A stretch of 50,679 bases of DNA from Anaerolineae bacterium (GCA_030950085.1 JAUZRW010000018.1:1-50679); one strand, 5' to 3'. Positions 24,454 to 33,545 are shown, counted from the stretch's first letter. The notes: generated by a model not told the origin, from the sequence alone. Program-made: numbers and translations.

Positions 24454-24963
24454 TTAGCGTTTTCTAAACAGCCGTTGCAAGAAATCTTTTGTTTTGTAAA
24501 ACCAGCGTTGTAGCATCTCTTGGAAGGCTAGAAAATCGAATTGTAATTTGTCATCATAGGCGTTGGGATGATTCAAGGTTGGCACATGCGAGTCTTGTTT
24601 TGTGGAAGCAGGACGCTGCGGTTTTTCGTGCAAACGCTCTTCTGCCAACATTGCCAATGTCACCGGTACCATGAGCATATCGGTCAATTGCACATCAGAA
24701 AAATCTTGTAATTCTTCAGCATATTGCACGCGCAAGGCCTGTTCCACAATTTCGATTGCGAGGTAGGCGCAAATCATTTTTTGACGGTCATTGAGTTCTG
24801 AATCCCATAATTCATAATTGAGGGGTTGCGGCAAGTTATCAAAAAAGGCTTGCATCTCGACAGCCATTTGGGTCGCTGACGACACATTTTCAAGTTGACT
24901 CACATCAAATGTTTCGCTGTTGATATGGTCTTCAAAGGGATTACGATGTTTTTTTTCGGGCAT
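24454..24963 (-). CDS. Hypothetical protein with charged C-terminal helix
   Basis: 169 residues from ATG 24963, behind AAGAGAG. The frame extends to ATG 25086, which would overlap the upstream stop as ATGA, but the added 41 residues (Cys/His-rich, low conservation look) read like non-coding DNA. The protein is helical and acidic, with SSATQMAVEMQAFFDNLPQP and MICAYLAIEIVEQALRVQYA, and ends in a basic, aromatic tail WFYKTKDFLQRLFRKR. No family was recognised. It lies behind the gene at 25083, probably in one transcript. Confidence 0.6.
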   Translation of the reverse strand: MPEKKHRNPFEDHINSETFDVSQLENVSSATQMAVEMQAFFDNLPQPLNYELWDSELNDRQKMICAYLAIEIVEQALRVQYAEELQDFSDVQLTDMLMVPVTLAMLAEERLHEKPQRPASTKQDSHVPTLNHPNAYDDKLQFDFLAFQEMLQRWFYKTKDFLQRLFRKR

Positions 24964-25082
24964 AATTGGCACTCTCTTAACCCGGCTAACGTGCAAATTG
25001 TTTGATATACAGTATAGAGCAATCTTCTTTGTGTGACAATGAGTTTCGTTCTGATGAATACGGCAATACCCCATGAATAATC

Positions 25083-25781
25083 TCATGACACAACAATTTC
25101 AAATATCAAAATCCGACACTTGTTTGTCCCATCGCTGGCATCTGCAAGCACCAGTTGGCTACCTTGTACGATACAATCTATCGGGTGTTGCAGTATCATA
25201 CTATCAAATCCTTGCAATGCTGTAACAATAGAAGGGGCAGCCTCCGTTTCGGTATCATATGTGTGGGCTAAATACAGGAGACGACTTTCGTAATCATAGG
25301 GCAAGCCATTAGCATCTATCTGTGCTTGAGGCAGGGCATAAGCAATCCGCACGCGCCGACACACAATTGATTGTGAATCTGACAATTGCGCTTCCGACAA
25401 AACCCGACTTTCAGCAATGCCTAATAATAACATCGGCGGCAGGGTCAACTTAAGCGCCTGAATCAATGGCATTTTTTCCATAATCGTCAGAGGTTGAATC
25501 CATTGTGCAACTCTATCCGCTTCTCGTAGACCACGATAACGCCCACCGCTATAATTTAGGGGGTGCTGAAATGGAGCATAGGGCTTGACCATATTATCGG
25601 GAATAGAGAGTACGCCCGATTCCAAAATTTCGCCATGCGGTGCAATCGCGTACTGTATCGCATCCTCAGCTAGATATTCCTCAGCGTATATGTGTCCCGT
25701 TGCTGCGATGCCTAGCAAGGCACATTCGCCCTGATTGGACAGGGAAATGTTGCACAACTGTTTGAATTCTGTTATCTTCAT
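25083..25781 (-). CDS. Hypothetical protein
   Basis: 232 residues, no signal peptide or membrane helix. It starts MKITEFKQLCNISLSNQGEC and contains GGRYRGLREADRVAQWIQPL and ALKLTLPPMLLLGIAESRVL. I recognise no domain. It is the first of a two-gene minus-strand unit with the small helical protein, and diverges from the response regulator gene 137 bp away. Confidence 0.6.
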   Translation of the reverse strand: MKITEFKQLCNISLSNQGECALLGIAATGHIYAEEYLAEDAIQYAIAPHGEILESGVLSIPDNMVKPYAPFQHPLNYSGGRYRGLREADRVAQWIQPLTIMEKMPLIQALKLTLPPMLLLGIAESRVLSEAQLSDSQSIVCRRVRIAYALPQAQIDANGLPYDYESRLLYLAHTYDTETEAAPSIVTALQGFDSMILQHPIDCIVQGSQLVLADASDGTNKCRILIFEIVVS

Positions 25782-25918
25782 ATGGATTTACTACAATTGA
25801 TTGCTAAAAAGTTAAAAGTTGTTTTGATATAAACCTTCAAGGTTGTATCATGGCTTCCTATGTTATACTGGTCAAGAGACAAGCAGGGAAAAAGTCGTCA
25901 ATTTTTAGAGGGTTGCTG

Positions 25919-26620
25919 ATGTCAAACAAAACCTCACACCTATCGACATGGGTGAATGAGCAAGAAGGTTCGCCGGATGAGCGCGAACGACAAGAAGTGA
26001 TTCACCCGTTAAAAACAGCTACCGTACCCGCGATTCAAGACGCAATGGATACTCAAACCAATGATACCGGTCTATTGGCGGTAGTCAAACACGGTATCGA
26101 AGGGCGTGATAATGACGATGAACAAGACGCATCGTTAACAAAAAATGAGACCCAACTAAGAACCCAACGTGAGATTGATTCTGTCATGAATAAAATAAAT
26201 GCTCCAGTGTTAATTGTCGAAGATACGGTGGAAATAGGCGAAGTTATTCAAGCGACCTTAGAAGGGATGGGCTTGCAAGCGGTTCATGAGACACACGGTA
26301 AAACAGGTTTGGATAAAATGAAAGAAATCCATCCTGATTTAGTCATCATGGATATTGGCTTGCCGGATATTACAGGCTGGAAGATGCTCGACTTCATCAA
26401 AGAGTATTACACCGATGCCGAGGATGATATGCCGACGATTATTGTCATTACAGCTTACGGCGACCCAGCCAATCGCTTAATTGGCAAGCTGCAAAATATT
26501 CATAGTTATTTGATTAAACCCTTTACGCCTGACCAGATTGAGCATGTTGTCGGGATGGCTTTACGCGGCGAAAAACCGGATGACCCCACCAATATCACAG
26601 GGAAAACATCTACGGTCTAA
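25919..26620 (+). CDS. Response regulator (REC domain with long N-terminal extension)
   Basis: 233 residues from ATG 25919, preceded by AGAGGG. The frame is open from 25850, but a -10-like TATACT at 25864-25869 lies inside that part. The first ~95 residues are polar and probably disordered. The receiver domain (about 96-220) has the acidic pair Glu101-Asp102 (LIVEDTVE), the phosphoacceptor Asp145 (LVIMDIGLPD), Thr178 and Lys200 (LIKPF). There is no output domain, so it may act as a single-domain relay or bind a partner. A TPR membrane protein starts 4 nt after its stop, which implies co-expression. Confidence 0.9.
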   Translation: MSNKTSHLSTWVNEQEGSPDERERQEVIHPLKTATVPAIQDAMDTQTNDTGLLAVVKHGIEGRDNDDEQDASLTKNETQLRTQREIDSVMNKINAPVLIVEDTVEIGEVIQATLEGMGLQAVHETHGKTGLDKMKEIHPDLVIMDIGLPDITGWKMLDFIKEYYTDAEDDMPTIIVITAYGDPANRLIGKLQNIHSYLIKPFTPDQIEHVVGMALRGEKPDDPTNITGKTSTV

Positions 26621-26624
26621 GCGC

Positions 26625-27965
26625 ATGACTCTCTTAACACGAAATCGAGTAGCTCCCCTCATGGCGTTGCTCGTTATTTTTTTGGGCTTCATGACCTTCA
26701 TTATTGTCAACCCATCTATTGCGCCCAATTTTGCTGCTGTCCCAACCTTAAACCCTCAAGCCGTTGATTTTGGTCTCTCTTCGCAGATTCAAGACCATAA
26801 AGCACGCGGCGAACTCCAAGTTGCCCTCTTTCATGTTGAAGTCCAAGCCAGCCTAGAGGGGTGGACGAACGATTTACATGAAGAAGCTGGCAATCTATGG
26901 CGTGATATGGGCGATTTATCACGGGCTATCCCACATTGGGAAGTTATCGCCCAAAATGCCCCTCAGCCCGCTAATCTGCGCCGCCTCGCTGCTTTATCCT
27001 TGCAAATGGGCGCATGGGGGAGAGCCTATGCCTATATTGAACAATTGCTACAACTTGCCCCCAATGATGAATGGGGGTCATATTATGGCGGCTTGCTACT
27101 CGCCCCGTCTGATGCCTATACAGCGCGTGACTACCTCAGCCGAGCCACACAGTCTGAAGTCTATGGCGCGGATGCCGACTATATCTTAGCAGTGATGGGT
27201 GATGATGCCGACGATGTGTTGCTGAGTAGTCGGGTGGGTATCATACTAGCTGCGATGGGCGAATGGTCATTGGCGGAAAATGCTTTTCAATACGCGGCAA
27301 GCGTCAATTATCCTTTTCCCGAAGCAACTGCTTATGTCGGATTAATGCGCGTTCAACAGCAATTAGATGGCAGTTCATGGATAGAACAGGCTTTAGCCCT
27401 CGACCCCAATGATCCAGATGTTCATTATATTGGCGGCTTATACTGGCGTGCTTTAGAAAATTATGACAATGCCGTCAATGACTTCCTGACGGCAATTATC
27501 CTTGACCCAACGATACCCGAATATTATGCCGAACTGGGCAATACTTATCGCGTATCAGGTAATCTCGCTGAAGCCGAATATTGGTTGCTGACGGCACTCA
27601 ACATTTCTGATGATAATCCACTGATAGAAGATGCTCTGCGGCGCTTACGAGAAGAAGAAACCTTTGTCCTTAATACCAGTGACTTAAATTTTAGCCGTAT
27701 GGCACGCGCCGAAAATAATGACCCTGCGGTGATTGCTGCCAATGGTTGGGTGCTGCATATTCTAGGGCAAAGTGAAGTCGGTTTAGAATATGTTAACCGT
27801 GCGCTAGACATTGACCCCTTGAATCCTCGCGCTCAATATGACAAGGCACGTATTCTAATCGAAGTCGGGCGTGAAGATGAGGCTGTCCCTCTGCTCGAAA
27901 CCCTTGCTGGCGGCGATTCGCCATTTGCCACAACTGCCCAACGCCTCTTAGATGGCTTGAACTAA
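26625..27965 (+). CDS. Membrane-anchored tetratricopeptide repeat protein
   Basis: 446 residues from ATG 26625; the frame opens further upstream only by overlapping the response regulator. An N-terminal hydrophobic helix (about 12-30, LMALLVIFLGFMTFIIV) anchors it. Several TPR motifs follow, for example GNLWRDMGDLSRAIPHW, AAMGEWSLAENAFQYAASVN, GLYWRALENYDNAVNDFLTA and YAELGNTYRVSGNLAEAEYW, ending with YVNRALDIDPLNPRAQYDKA. TPR proteins act as protein-protein scaffolds. It is coupled to the response regulator (4-nt gap), so it may connect signalling to an envelope assembly. Confidence 0.85.
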   Translation: MTLLTRNRVAPLMALLVIFLGFMTFIIVNPSIAPNFAAVPTLNPQAVDFGLSSQIQDHKARGELQVALFHVEVQASLEGWTNDLHEEAGNLWRDMGDLSRAIPHWEVIAQNAPQPANLRRLAALSLQMGAWGRAYAYIEQLLQLAPNDEWGSYYGGLLLAPSDAYTARDYLSRATQSEVYGADADYILAVMGDDADDVLLSSRVGIILAAMGEWSLAENAFQYAASVNYPFPEATAYVGLMRVQQQLDGSSWIEQALALDPNDPDVHYIGGLYWRALENYDNAVNDFLTAIILDPTIPEYYAELGNTYRVSGNLAEAEYWLLTALNISDDNPLIEDALRRLREEETFVLNTSDLNFSRMARAENNDPAVIAANGWVLHILGQSEVGLEYVNRALDIDPLNPRAQYDKARILIEVGREDEAVPLLETLAGGDSPFATTAQRLLDGLN

Positions 27966-27999
27966 TAGTCATCAATAGCATTCCGAAGCATCCAGAAAA

Positions 28000-28088
28000 A
28001 GCCCCTTTCGGGGTTTTAACGCGCCTCACACAAAATTACAAAGTGAGACAGGCGTTAGAGCATCATCGTAGATAGTTTGTTAAACAAG
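28000..28088 (-). repeat. Family B repeat, copy 4 (inverted)
   Basis: AGCCCCTTTCGGGGTTTTAA at its start and GTAGATAGTTTGTTAAACAA at its end, closely matching copy 3. It lies in the 405-bp gene-free stretch 27966-28370, behind the TPR gene. Confidence 0.85.
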
Positions 28089-28273
28089 ATGAACCACAAA
28101 GTCACAAAGGATACAAAGGTTATCAGACGTTCTATGTGAAATAGAATAAGCGATTCGATGCGTATTTTGACTTGTTCATAAGCGAAAGAATAGCTTTCAG
28201 CGGTCAGCTTATGGCAGGGTGACATTCGTTCTTTCATCAATTATTTTGGCGACTTGGCGTTTTGGCGGTTCAA
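28089..28273. repeat. Split family A arms
   Basis: GAACCACAAAGTCACAAAGG (28091-28110) and the opposite arm GGCGTTTTGGCGGTTCA (28254-28270) are separated by about 140 bp of unique sequence with no recognised gene. Confidence 0.6.
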
Positions 28274-28304
28274 AAAACAAAGTATGTTGACTAATCAATC
28301 TATA

Positions 28305-28333
28305 TTGACAATATGTATCGTGTTCATTAAAGT
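28305..28333 (+). promoter_or_regulatory. Candidate promoter of citrate synthase
   Basis: TTGACA (28305-28310), 17 bp, TAAAGT (28328-28333). The -35 is consensus and the -10 matches 4 of 6 positions. Confidence 0.45.
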
Positions 28334-28370
28334 AAAGTCAATCGCAGGAGTCAAAAATAGGAGATATATA

Positions 28371-29507
28371 ATGGTACTTGATACAATCACACGTCCGGGT
28401 TTGCAAGGCGTGATTGCGGCGGAAACACGACTCAGTTATATTGATGGTTTAGCAGGGGTGTTGATTATCAATGGGTATGCCCTAGAAACTATAGCCCCTC
28501 ATGCCATCTTTGAGGAAATGGTTTATCTCTTGTGGCATGACCGCTTGCCAACACAGCAAGAACTCGCAGATTTTCAGGCACAGTGGGCGAAGTTGCGGAC
28601 ATTGCCCGATGTCGCAATTGAAACGCTACGACAAGCAGCTACGAAAAAACTCGATACTATGGATGCCCTACGGATGGCTGCTGGCTTGCTCAGTTTGAAT
28701 ACTAATCCGGATAATGCCCCCGATGCAGCACTAGCGATGGTGGCAGCATTTCCGACGATTGTGGCAGCCTATTGGCGCTTGATACAAGGTCAAGAACCGA
28801 TAGCACCGAGTTCAAGTCTCTCTCATGCGGCGAATTATCTGTATATGCTAGATGGTGAAACGCCCTCTGATGAACGAGTCCGCGCCTTGAATACCTATCT
28901 CAATACTGTGATTGACCACGGCTTCAACGCTTCGACATTTACCGCACGAGTCATCGCCTCCACTCATTCTGATATGGTTGCCGCTATTGTCGGGGCAATT
29001 GGCGCACTGAAAGGACCCATTCATGGTGGCGCACCCGGACCCGCACTCGATATGGTCTTCGAGATTGGTCAGCCACAAAATGCCGAAACTGTGTTACGAA
29101 AAAAATTAGATGCTGGTGAACGACTGATGGGCTTCGGGCATCGTGTCTATAAAGTGCGTGACCCACGTGCCGATGTGTTGAATGTTGCTGCCGAACGCTT
29201 CTTCGCGCAGGGTGAACAATTAGACCTCTACAAATTGGTACGGCATGTCGAAGCAAAGGCAGTTGAATTGCTGGAAGAGTATAAGCCGGGGCGAAATCTA
29301 CAAACCAATGTTGAATTTTATACAGCACTGGTTTTGCATGGAATCGGACTCGATGCCTCTATGTTTACGCCAACCTTTGCGATATCGCGTGTCGGTGGAT
29401 GGACAGCCCATGCTATAGAACACTTACGCGAGGGTCGTCTCTTACGCCCCTTAGCTCACTATACAGGCGATAGTGGACGCGAATGGCTTCCCATCAAATC
29501 GCGTTAA
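28371..29507 (+). CDS. gltA: Citrate synthase
   Basis: This enzyme condenses acetyl-CoA and oxaloacetate to citrate, the entry step of the TCA cycle. From ATG 28371 (AGGAGA 6-11 nt upstream) the protein has 378 residues, normal for the short bacterial dimeric type. Catalytic histidines are His218 (LKGPIHGGAPG) and His257 (LMGFGHRVYKVRDPRAD). The segment that carries the catalytic acid reads NVEFYTALVL, so Glu314 stands where many family members have Asp. The C-terminal SRVGGWTAHAIEHLREGRLL is also diagnostic. Upstream frame to 28254 runs through repeat DNA and is rejected. 2-Methylcitrate synthase is the main alternative, but no prpB or prpD lies nearby. The gene is monocistronic. Confidence 0.94.
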   Translation: MVLDTITRPGLQGVIAAETRLSYIDGLAGVLIINGYALETIAPHAIFEEMVYLLWHDRLPTQQELADFQAQWAKLRTLPDVAIETLRQAATKKLDTMDALRMAAGLLSLNTNPDNAPDAALAMVAAFPTIVAAYWRLIQGQEPIAPSSSLSHAANYLYMLDGETPSDERVRALNTYLNTVIDHGFNASTFTARVIASTHSDMVAAIVGAIGALKGPIHGGAPGPALDMVFEIGQPQNAETVLRKKLDAGERLMGFGHRVYKVRDPRADVLNVAAERFFAQGEQLDLYKLVRHVEAKAVELLEEYKPGRNLQTNVEFYTALVLHGIGLDASMFTPTFAISRVGGWTAHAIEHLREGRLLRPLAHYTGDSGREWLPIKSR

Positions 29508-29559
29508 TACTGTCACGAAGCCGTGTTCAGTCAGCATCACAACACGGCTTATGAAACCT

Positions 29560-29610
29560 CTCTCGGCACCTCTGATTCTCCGTTTCTCTGCGTTACGCTT
29601 TTTCTAAGCA
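29560..29610. repeat. Family A dispersed repeat, single arm
   Basis: CTCTGATTCTCCGTTTCTCT and GCGTTACGCTTTTTCT match the reverse-oriented arm seen at 4730-4765. It is a partial copy between the citrate synthase and the membrane-anchored gene. Confidence 0.65.
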
Positions 29611-29683
29611 CTTATTGAACACTATAATTATTATCATCCGATACGAATACGCACATTGTCAGCAAGTTTTAGACTGTGATAGA

Positions 29684-30607
29684 ATGCGCCATAGTGAATA
29701 TGAGGACTTATCTTTGACTGTGACAAGAACCCAAGGCCACCCTGTCCGACGGGGCTTCCTACTTTTACTTGTGCTGATTATCGTGCTAGTCGTGCTGAAT
29801 CTGATGTATCCCCTAGCAGCCGAGTGGCAAGGAACGTTATCAGGTGAAGTCGGCGATATCTTGTATGCGGCAGGATTCGATGGTTTTACAGATGAATGGC
29901 AACAATACGACGGACGCAACTCTGCACAAATCAGTGATGGCGTTTTGCGAATCAGTGTTGCCACTGCACCCGCAATTTACTCGGCAGCCGCCCCAATTGT
30001 CACTGATTTTGATGTTTCGGTGACGACGCGCAGTATCGAAGGCGAGCTTGAAAACGAAGGTTACGGCATTATTTTTCGCTTGCAAGAACAAGTCGAAGGG
30101 TGCAATCGTGCTTTTGTACTGGCTTGTGGATTAGCTGAAATCCCACTGATACAGATTCCAGCACGCTATTTCTTCTCGCAGCAGAATACAGGCGCAACGG
30201 GCTATCACGTATTTCTGATAAGCAACGATGGTTATTATTCCATCTGGACAAGTAATGCTGATAATCAACTGCAAGCGGTGACAGTTTGGCACAATAGCAA
30301 TGGCTTAATCAATGAGGGCTTAGGCACAGAAAATCGACTGCGCGTTGTTGGGCGTGGTGATGAATTTCGCTTTTATATCAATGGTGAAGCGGTTGAATTG
30401 TGCATCCCATTAGCAGGAGAACAACCGACAGGGAGTGCAGCCGCTTGTATGGGAGAACAGAGTTTTGTTTGGCGCAATGATACCTTGCAAAGCGGACAAT
30501 TGGGCTTAGTCGTCAATGTACAAAATGTGGTGGGCATTGTAGTCGAATTTGATAATTTCACTGTTAGCAGCCCCAAAGGTGAATTAGCAGAGGGCGAGCA
30601 ATTATGA
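29684..30607 (+). CDS. Membrane-anchored protein with a concanavalin-like beta domain
   Basis: 307 residues from ATG 29684. A TTG near 29711, with GAGGA about 9 nt before it, is a plausible alternative. The upstream frame to 29615 is unlikely. A single membrane helix (RRGFLLLLVLIIVLVVLNLM) is followed by an extracytoplasmic domain that begins FDGFTDEWQQYDGRNSAQIS and contains NEGYGIIFRLQE, YYSIWTSNAD, ENRLRVVGRGDEFRFYING and GQLGLVVNVQN. This is the pattern of DUF1080/LamG-type jelly rolls, which bind glycans or proteins. The stop overlaps the mtaB start by 4 nt, so the two are co-translated, although no functional link is known. Confidence 0.75.
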   Translation: MRHSEYEDLSLTVTRTQGHPVRRGFLLLLVLIIVLVVLNLMYPLAAEWQGTLSGEVGDILYAAGFDGFTDEWQQYDGRNSAQISDGVLRISVATAPAIYSAAAPIVTDFDVSVTTRSIEGELENEGYGIIFRLQEQVEGCNRAFVLACGLAEIPLIQIPARYFFSQQNTGATGYHVFLISNDGYYSIWTSNADNQLQAVTVWHNSNGLINEGLGTENRLRVVGRGDEFRFYINGEAVELCIPLAGEQPTGSAAACMGEQSFVWRNDTLQSGQLGLVVNVQNVVGIVVEFDNFTVSSPKGELAEGEQL

Positions 30608-31890
30608 AAGTCCATTTGCGGATGTTGGGATGTCGCCTGAATCAGAGTGAAATTGATACGATGGCGCGACAATTCGAGCAACAGGGGCATGAAATTGTCC
30701 ATGAGGCAGAGTCCGCTGACCAGATTATTGTCAATACCTGCGCTGTCACACGAGAAGCTAGTAAAAGCAGTCGCAAGCTGATTCGAGAATTGCATCGCAG
30801 CAATGAATCTGCCGAAATTACCGTCACAGGTTGTTATGCCCAAATTAGCCCCGATAATATCACTGTGATTGATGGTGTGAAACGGGTGCTTGGCAATGCT
30901 CAAAAAGATAGTCTTGTCAGCAACATCACGGGGCAAAAAGTCGAATTATTCGATATTGAACCTCATGCCCGCCAAGAGCGCCCCGGTTATGGCGGTAATC
31001 GAACTCGTGCTTTTATCAAGGTTCAAGATGGTTGTGATAATTCTTGTACGTTTTGTGTCACGACAATTGCCCGTGGCGCAGGTCAGAGTCGGGCGGCGAA
31101 TGAAATTCTCAATGAAATTAAGTATCTGCACGCCAATGATTATCAAGAGGTAGTTCTGACAGGCGTTCATCTTGGTAGTTATGGACATGATTTGGGCAAT
31201 CGAGATGGCATGGTGCAACTTGTTGAGCGTATTCTGAGCGAAACGGCTATTCCTCGTTTGCGACTATCCTCACTAGAACCATGGGATTTATCGGATGGTT
31301 TTTTCGATTTATGGCAAAATGAGCGACTGCAACCTCATTTGCATTTGCCGCTACAAAGTGGTTGTGATGCGACTCTGAAACGGATGCGCCGCAATACAAC
31401 ACAAGCGGAATTTCGTGCATTGATGCAAGCCGCCCGTACAAAAATTCCCAGCGTTCGCATTACGTCCGATGTGATTGTGGGCTTCCCCGGCGAAACTGAC
31501 GACGAATGGGCAATCAGCAAAGCCTTCATCCAAGAAATGGCTTTCGATGGTTTGCATGTTTTTCGCTATAGTGTGCGACCCGATACGCCGGCTGCAAAAA
31601 TGCGCGGCAAAGTCCCGAATGCGATTAAGAAAGAGCGTAGTCAGCAATTGCTTCAATGGGCAAGACAGCGCGAAGAACAATTTGCACAACAATTTATCGG
31701 ACAGCAAGTCCCTGTTTTGTGGGAAAGTGTCATCGGCTCATCAGAAGCGGGTTTTGTGCAGGCTGGTTACACCCATAATTATATCCGCGTGCAAACAACG
31801 CATCCACGCATCCTGACCAATCACATTACCCCAGCAATATTCGAATCAGCTTTTAACGGCTCAATAGAGGTCAGCCCTGTGCTAGAATAA
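30604..31890 (+). CDS. mtaB: tRNA t6A37 methylthiotransferase MtaB
   Basis: This radical SAM enzyme inserts a methylthio group into N6-threonylcarbamoyladenosine at position 37 of tRNA, giving ms2t6A. The 428 residues contain the MTTase N-terminal domain with three cluster cysteines (MLGCRLNQSE, VNTCAVT, TGCYAQ) and the radical SAM motif CDNSCTFC. The typical stretches EVVLTGVHLGSYG and LHLPLQSGCDATLKRMRR follow, then a C-terminal TRAM-like end. The MLGCRLNQSE form distinguishes MtaB from MiaB and RimO. The ATG overlaps the stop of the upstream gene. A repeat-rich gap follows, without an obvious terminator. Confidence 0.94.
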   Translation: MKVHLRMLGCRLNQSEIDTMARQFEQQGHEIVHEAESADQIIVNTCAVTREASKSSRKLIRELHRSNESAEITVTGCYAQISPDNITVIDGVKRVLGNAQKDSLVSNITGQKVELFDIEPHARQERPGYGGNRTRAFIKVQDGCDNSCTFCVTTIARGAGQSRAANEILNEIKYLHANDYQEVVLTGVHLGSYGHDLGNRDGMVQLVERILSETAIPRLRLSSLEPWDLSDGFFDLWQNERLQPHLHLPLQSGCDATLKRMRRNTTQAEFRALMQAARTKIPSVRITSDVIVGFPGETDDEWAISKAFIQEMAFDGLHVFRYSVRPDTPAAKMRGKVPNAIKKERSQQLLQWARQREEQFAQQFIGQQVPVLWESVIGSSEAGFVQAGYTHNYIRVQTTHPRILTNHITPAIFESAFNGSIEVSPVLE

Positions 31891-31986
31891 AAAGCATAAC
31901 GCAAAATCCTATCACACTTGTTTAACGCGAATCATGGATAAGCACAGAAAATGTGTTTTTTCGGCAAATTATGGATTTCGGGCGTA

Positions 31987-32012
31987 AGGGCGCAAGGCAT
32001 TGCGCCCCTACA
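31987..32012. repeat. GTAGGGGCG-type palindrome
   Basis: GGGCGCAAGGCATTGCGCCC inside a region that also contains CGGGCGTAA. It is almost identical to the core of the mini-element at 21147. Confidence 0.7.
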
Positions 32013-32057
32013 ACAGATTATGACCTTTTATGACCAGAATTTTCAATGAAATCGCAT

Positions 32058-32191
32058 CTATTCAGCTATCCATGAGATTTTTCGGACAGGCAGAAGCCTG
32101 CCCCCCTACGAATAATGGATTGTTGAACCGTAGGGACGTGATTTTTCACGCCCACGATGTCACTGTCACATGTTCATGGATAGGCGAATAG
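32058..32191. mobile_element. 134-bp element with 18-bp imperfect inverted ends
   Basis: CTATTCAGCTATCCATGA (32058-32075) and TCATGGATAGGCGAATAG (32174-32191) are inverted, 16 of 18 matching. The left end shares 22 nt exactly with the 3' end of the transposase fragment at 116-137. Inside lie two palindromes, GGCAGAAGCCTGCC and CGTAGGGACGTG...CACGCC. It occupies the gene-free stretch 31891-32312. Confidence 0.6.
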
Positions 32192-32312
32192 TTATAAACA
32201 CAATATTATTCGGCTTTTTTCAGACAGATAAAAATTCTGTGAAGGGAAAATGCTGAAAACCTATTTTTATGTTACAGTTATGTCGTTAACTATTTTGTTG
32301 AAAGGTGGGGAA

Positions 32313-33545
32313 ATGAAACATCTAAAATTAGTATCGCTATTTCTGCTCCTGTTAGTATTGGGAATGATGAATATTGTGGCGCAAGATGGTGATACTATTG
32401 CTGATGTTATCGCCATGACCGATGAGTCCGATGAAGTCGAGTTTACAACACTTTTAACACTGATTACGGATGCCGGTTTAGTCCCTCTATTAGTGGATGC
32501 AGAGGCTGAATTGACCTTATTTGCGCCAACAGATGAGGCTTTTGATGCTTTATTAGAAGAATTTGACCTGACCCTTGATGATTTACTCTCCGCGCCCGAT
32601 TTGATGGCATCTATTCTCTTGTATCATGTGGCAGATGGCATAATTAGTGCGGATGAGTTGAGTGAACTAGAGACTGTACCTACAGTGAAAGGCGATGAAA
32701 TAGCCGTGTCTGTAGATGAGGGCGGCAATGTTATTCTTGATGCTGTTGCTATGATTGTTGTCGCTGATATTGAGGCATCTAATGGCACTATCCATATGAT
32801 TGATGCGGTACTTATACCGCCTGATGATGGTGTTGCGGATAGTGTAGAAGCCTGTATAGTGCGGACAAGCCTATCAGATACCGTGCGTGTAAGAGTTGGA
32901 CCGGGAACAAATCGTACTTCCGTAACATTTTTACCCGCTAACCAAGATTTTGAACCTCTCGGACAAGCCACAGACGATGACGGTAATATCTGGTATCAAT
33001 TAGATAAAGAAGAAGCTGCAACGGGTCGTGCAATCAATGAAGCATGGGTCGCTGCTGATGAACTGCTTACATCAGGGGATTGCAGTGCGGTTGGCGAATC
33101 TGCACCGCCGCCCATTATTCCAATAATTTCAGCACCCCCTCCAGCACCTCCTGAAACGGATTCAAGCGATGGTGGCGATACAAGCACAACAGAAACAGGC
33201 ACACTACCCCTTAGTGGTACCTATACACTTACACTTTCTAGTAACTCAAATGTATCGTGCGAAGGAACGACCAGTGTGGTATTCCCATCAACTGAATTGT
33301 ATAACAGCCTGACTTTGCAGCAGTCCGTGCGGTCATCAGCCCAAGCGATTATCCTTAGCGGTGATACGATTGAATATGCTGGACCCGGCTACTACACAGG
33401 ACAGTTCACGTTGTCGTCGGGAACTATTGCTACTATTCAGATTTTCACTGGAACGTCAACAACATTTACCGGACGCATCAATTTCAGCTTTACATCCGGT
33501 GGACGTGGTTGTAGCACCGGGACGGCTTTCATAGCCAGTCGATAA
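32313..33545 (+). CDS. Secreted fasciclin (FAS1) protein with SH3-like domain
   Basis: 410 residues from ATG 32313 (AGGTGGGG upstream). A signal peptide (MKHLKLVSLFLLLLVLGMMN, cleavage near AQD) is followed by a FAS1 domain (about 30-165) with the conserved LTLFAPTDEAFDALLEE, LLYHVADGIISADEL and NGTIHMIDAVLIPP. An SH3b-like domain (about 178-255; VRVRVGPGTNRTSVTFLPAN) follows, then a Pro/Thr/Ser linker and a beta-rich C-terminal domain with three Cys. FAS1 domains mediate adhesion; SH3b domains often bind cell walls. It is likely exported to the envelope or matrix. A stable hairpin and a family B repeat follow. Confidence 0.85.
   Translation: MKHLKLVSLFLLLLVLGMMNIVAQDGDTIADVIAMTDESDEVEFTTLLTLITDAGLVPLLVDAEAELTLFAPTDEAFDALLEEFDLTLDDLLSAPDLMASILLYHVADGIISADELSELETVPTVKGDEIAVSVDEGGNVILDAVAMIVVADIEASNGTIHMIDAVLIPPDDGVADSVEACIVRTSLSDTVRVRVGPGTNRTSVTFLPANQDFEPLGQATDDDGNIWYQLDKEEAATGRAINEAWVAADELLTSGDCSAVGESAPPPIIPIISAPPPAPPETDSSDGGDTSTTETGTLPLSGTYTLTLSSNSNVSCEGTTSVVFPSTELYNSLTLQQSVRSSAQAIILSGDTIEYAGPGYYTGQFTLSSGTIATIQIFTGTSTTFTGRINFSFTSGGRGCSTGTAFIASR

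Noticed and set aside
28254-28370. Upstream extension of citrate synthase
   Set aside because: It includes a repeat arm and the candidate promoter; AGGAGA precedes ATG 28371, where the conserved enzyme begins.
763-29610. CRISPR array
   Set aside because: The repeats are dispersed, imperfect and not regularly spaced, and no cas genes occur.
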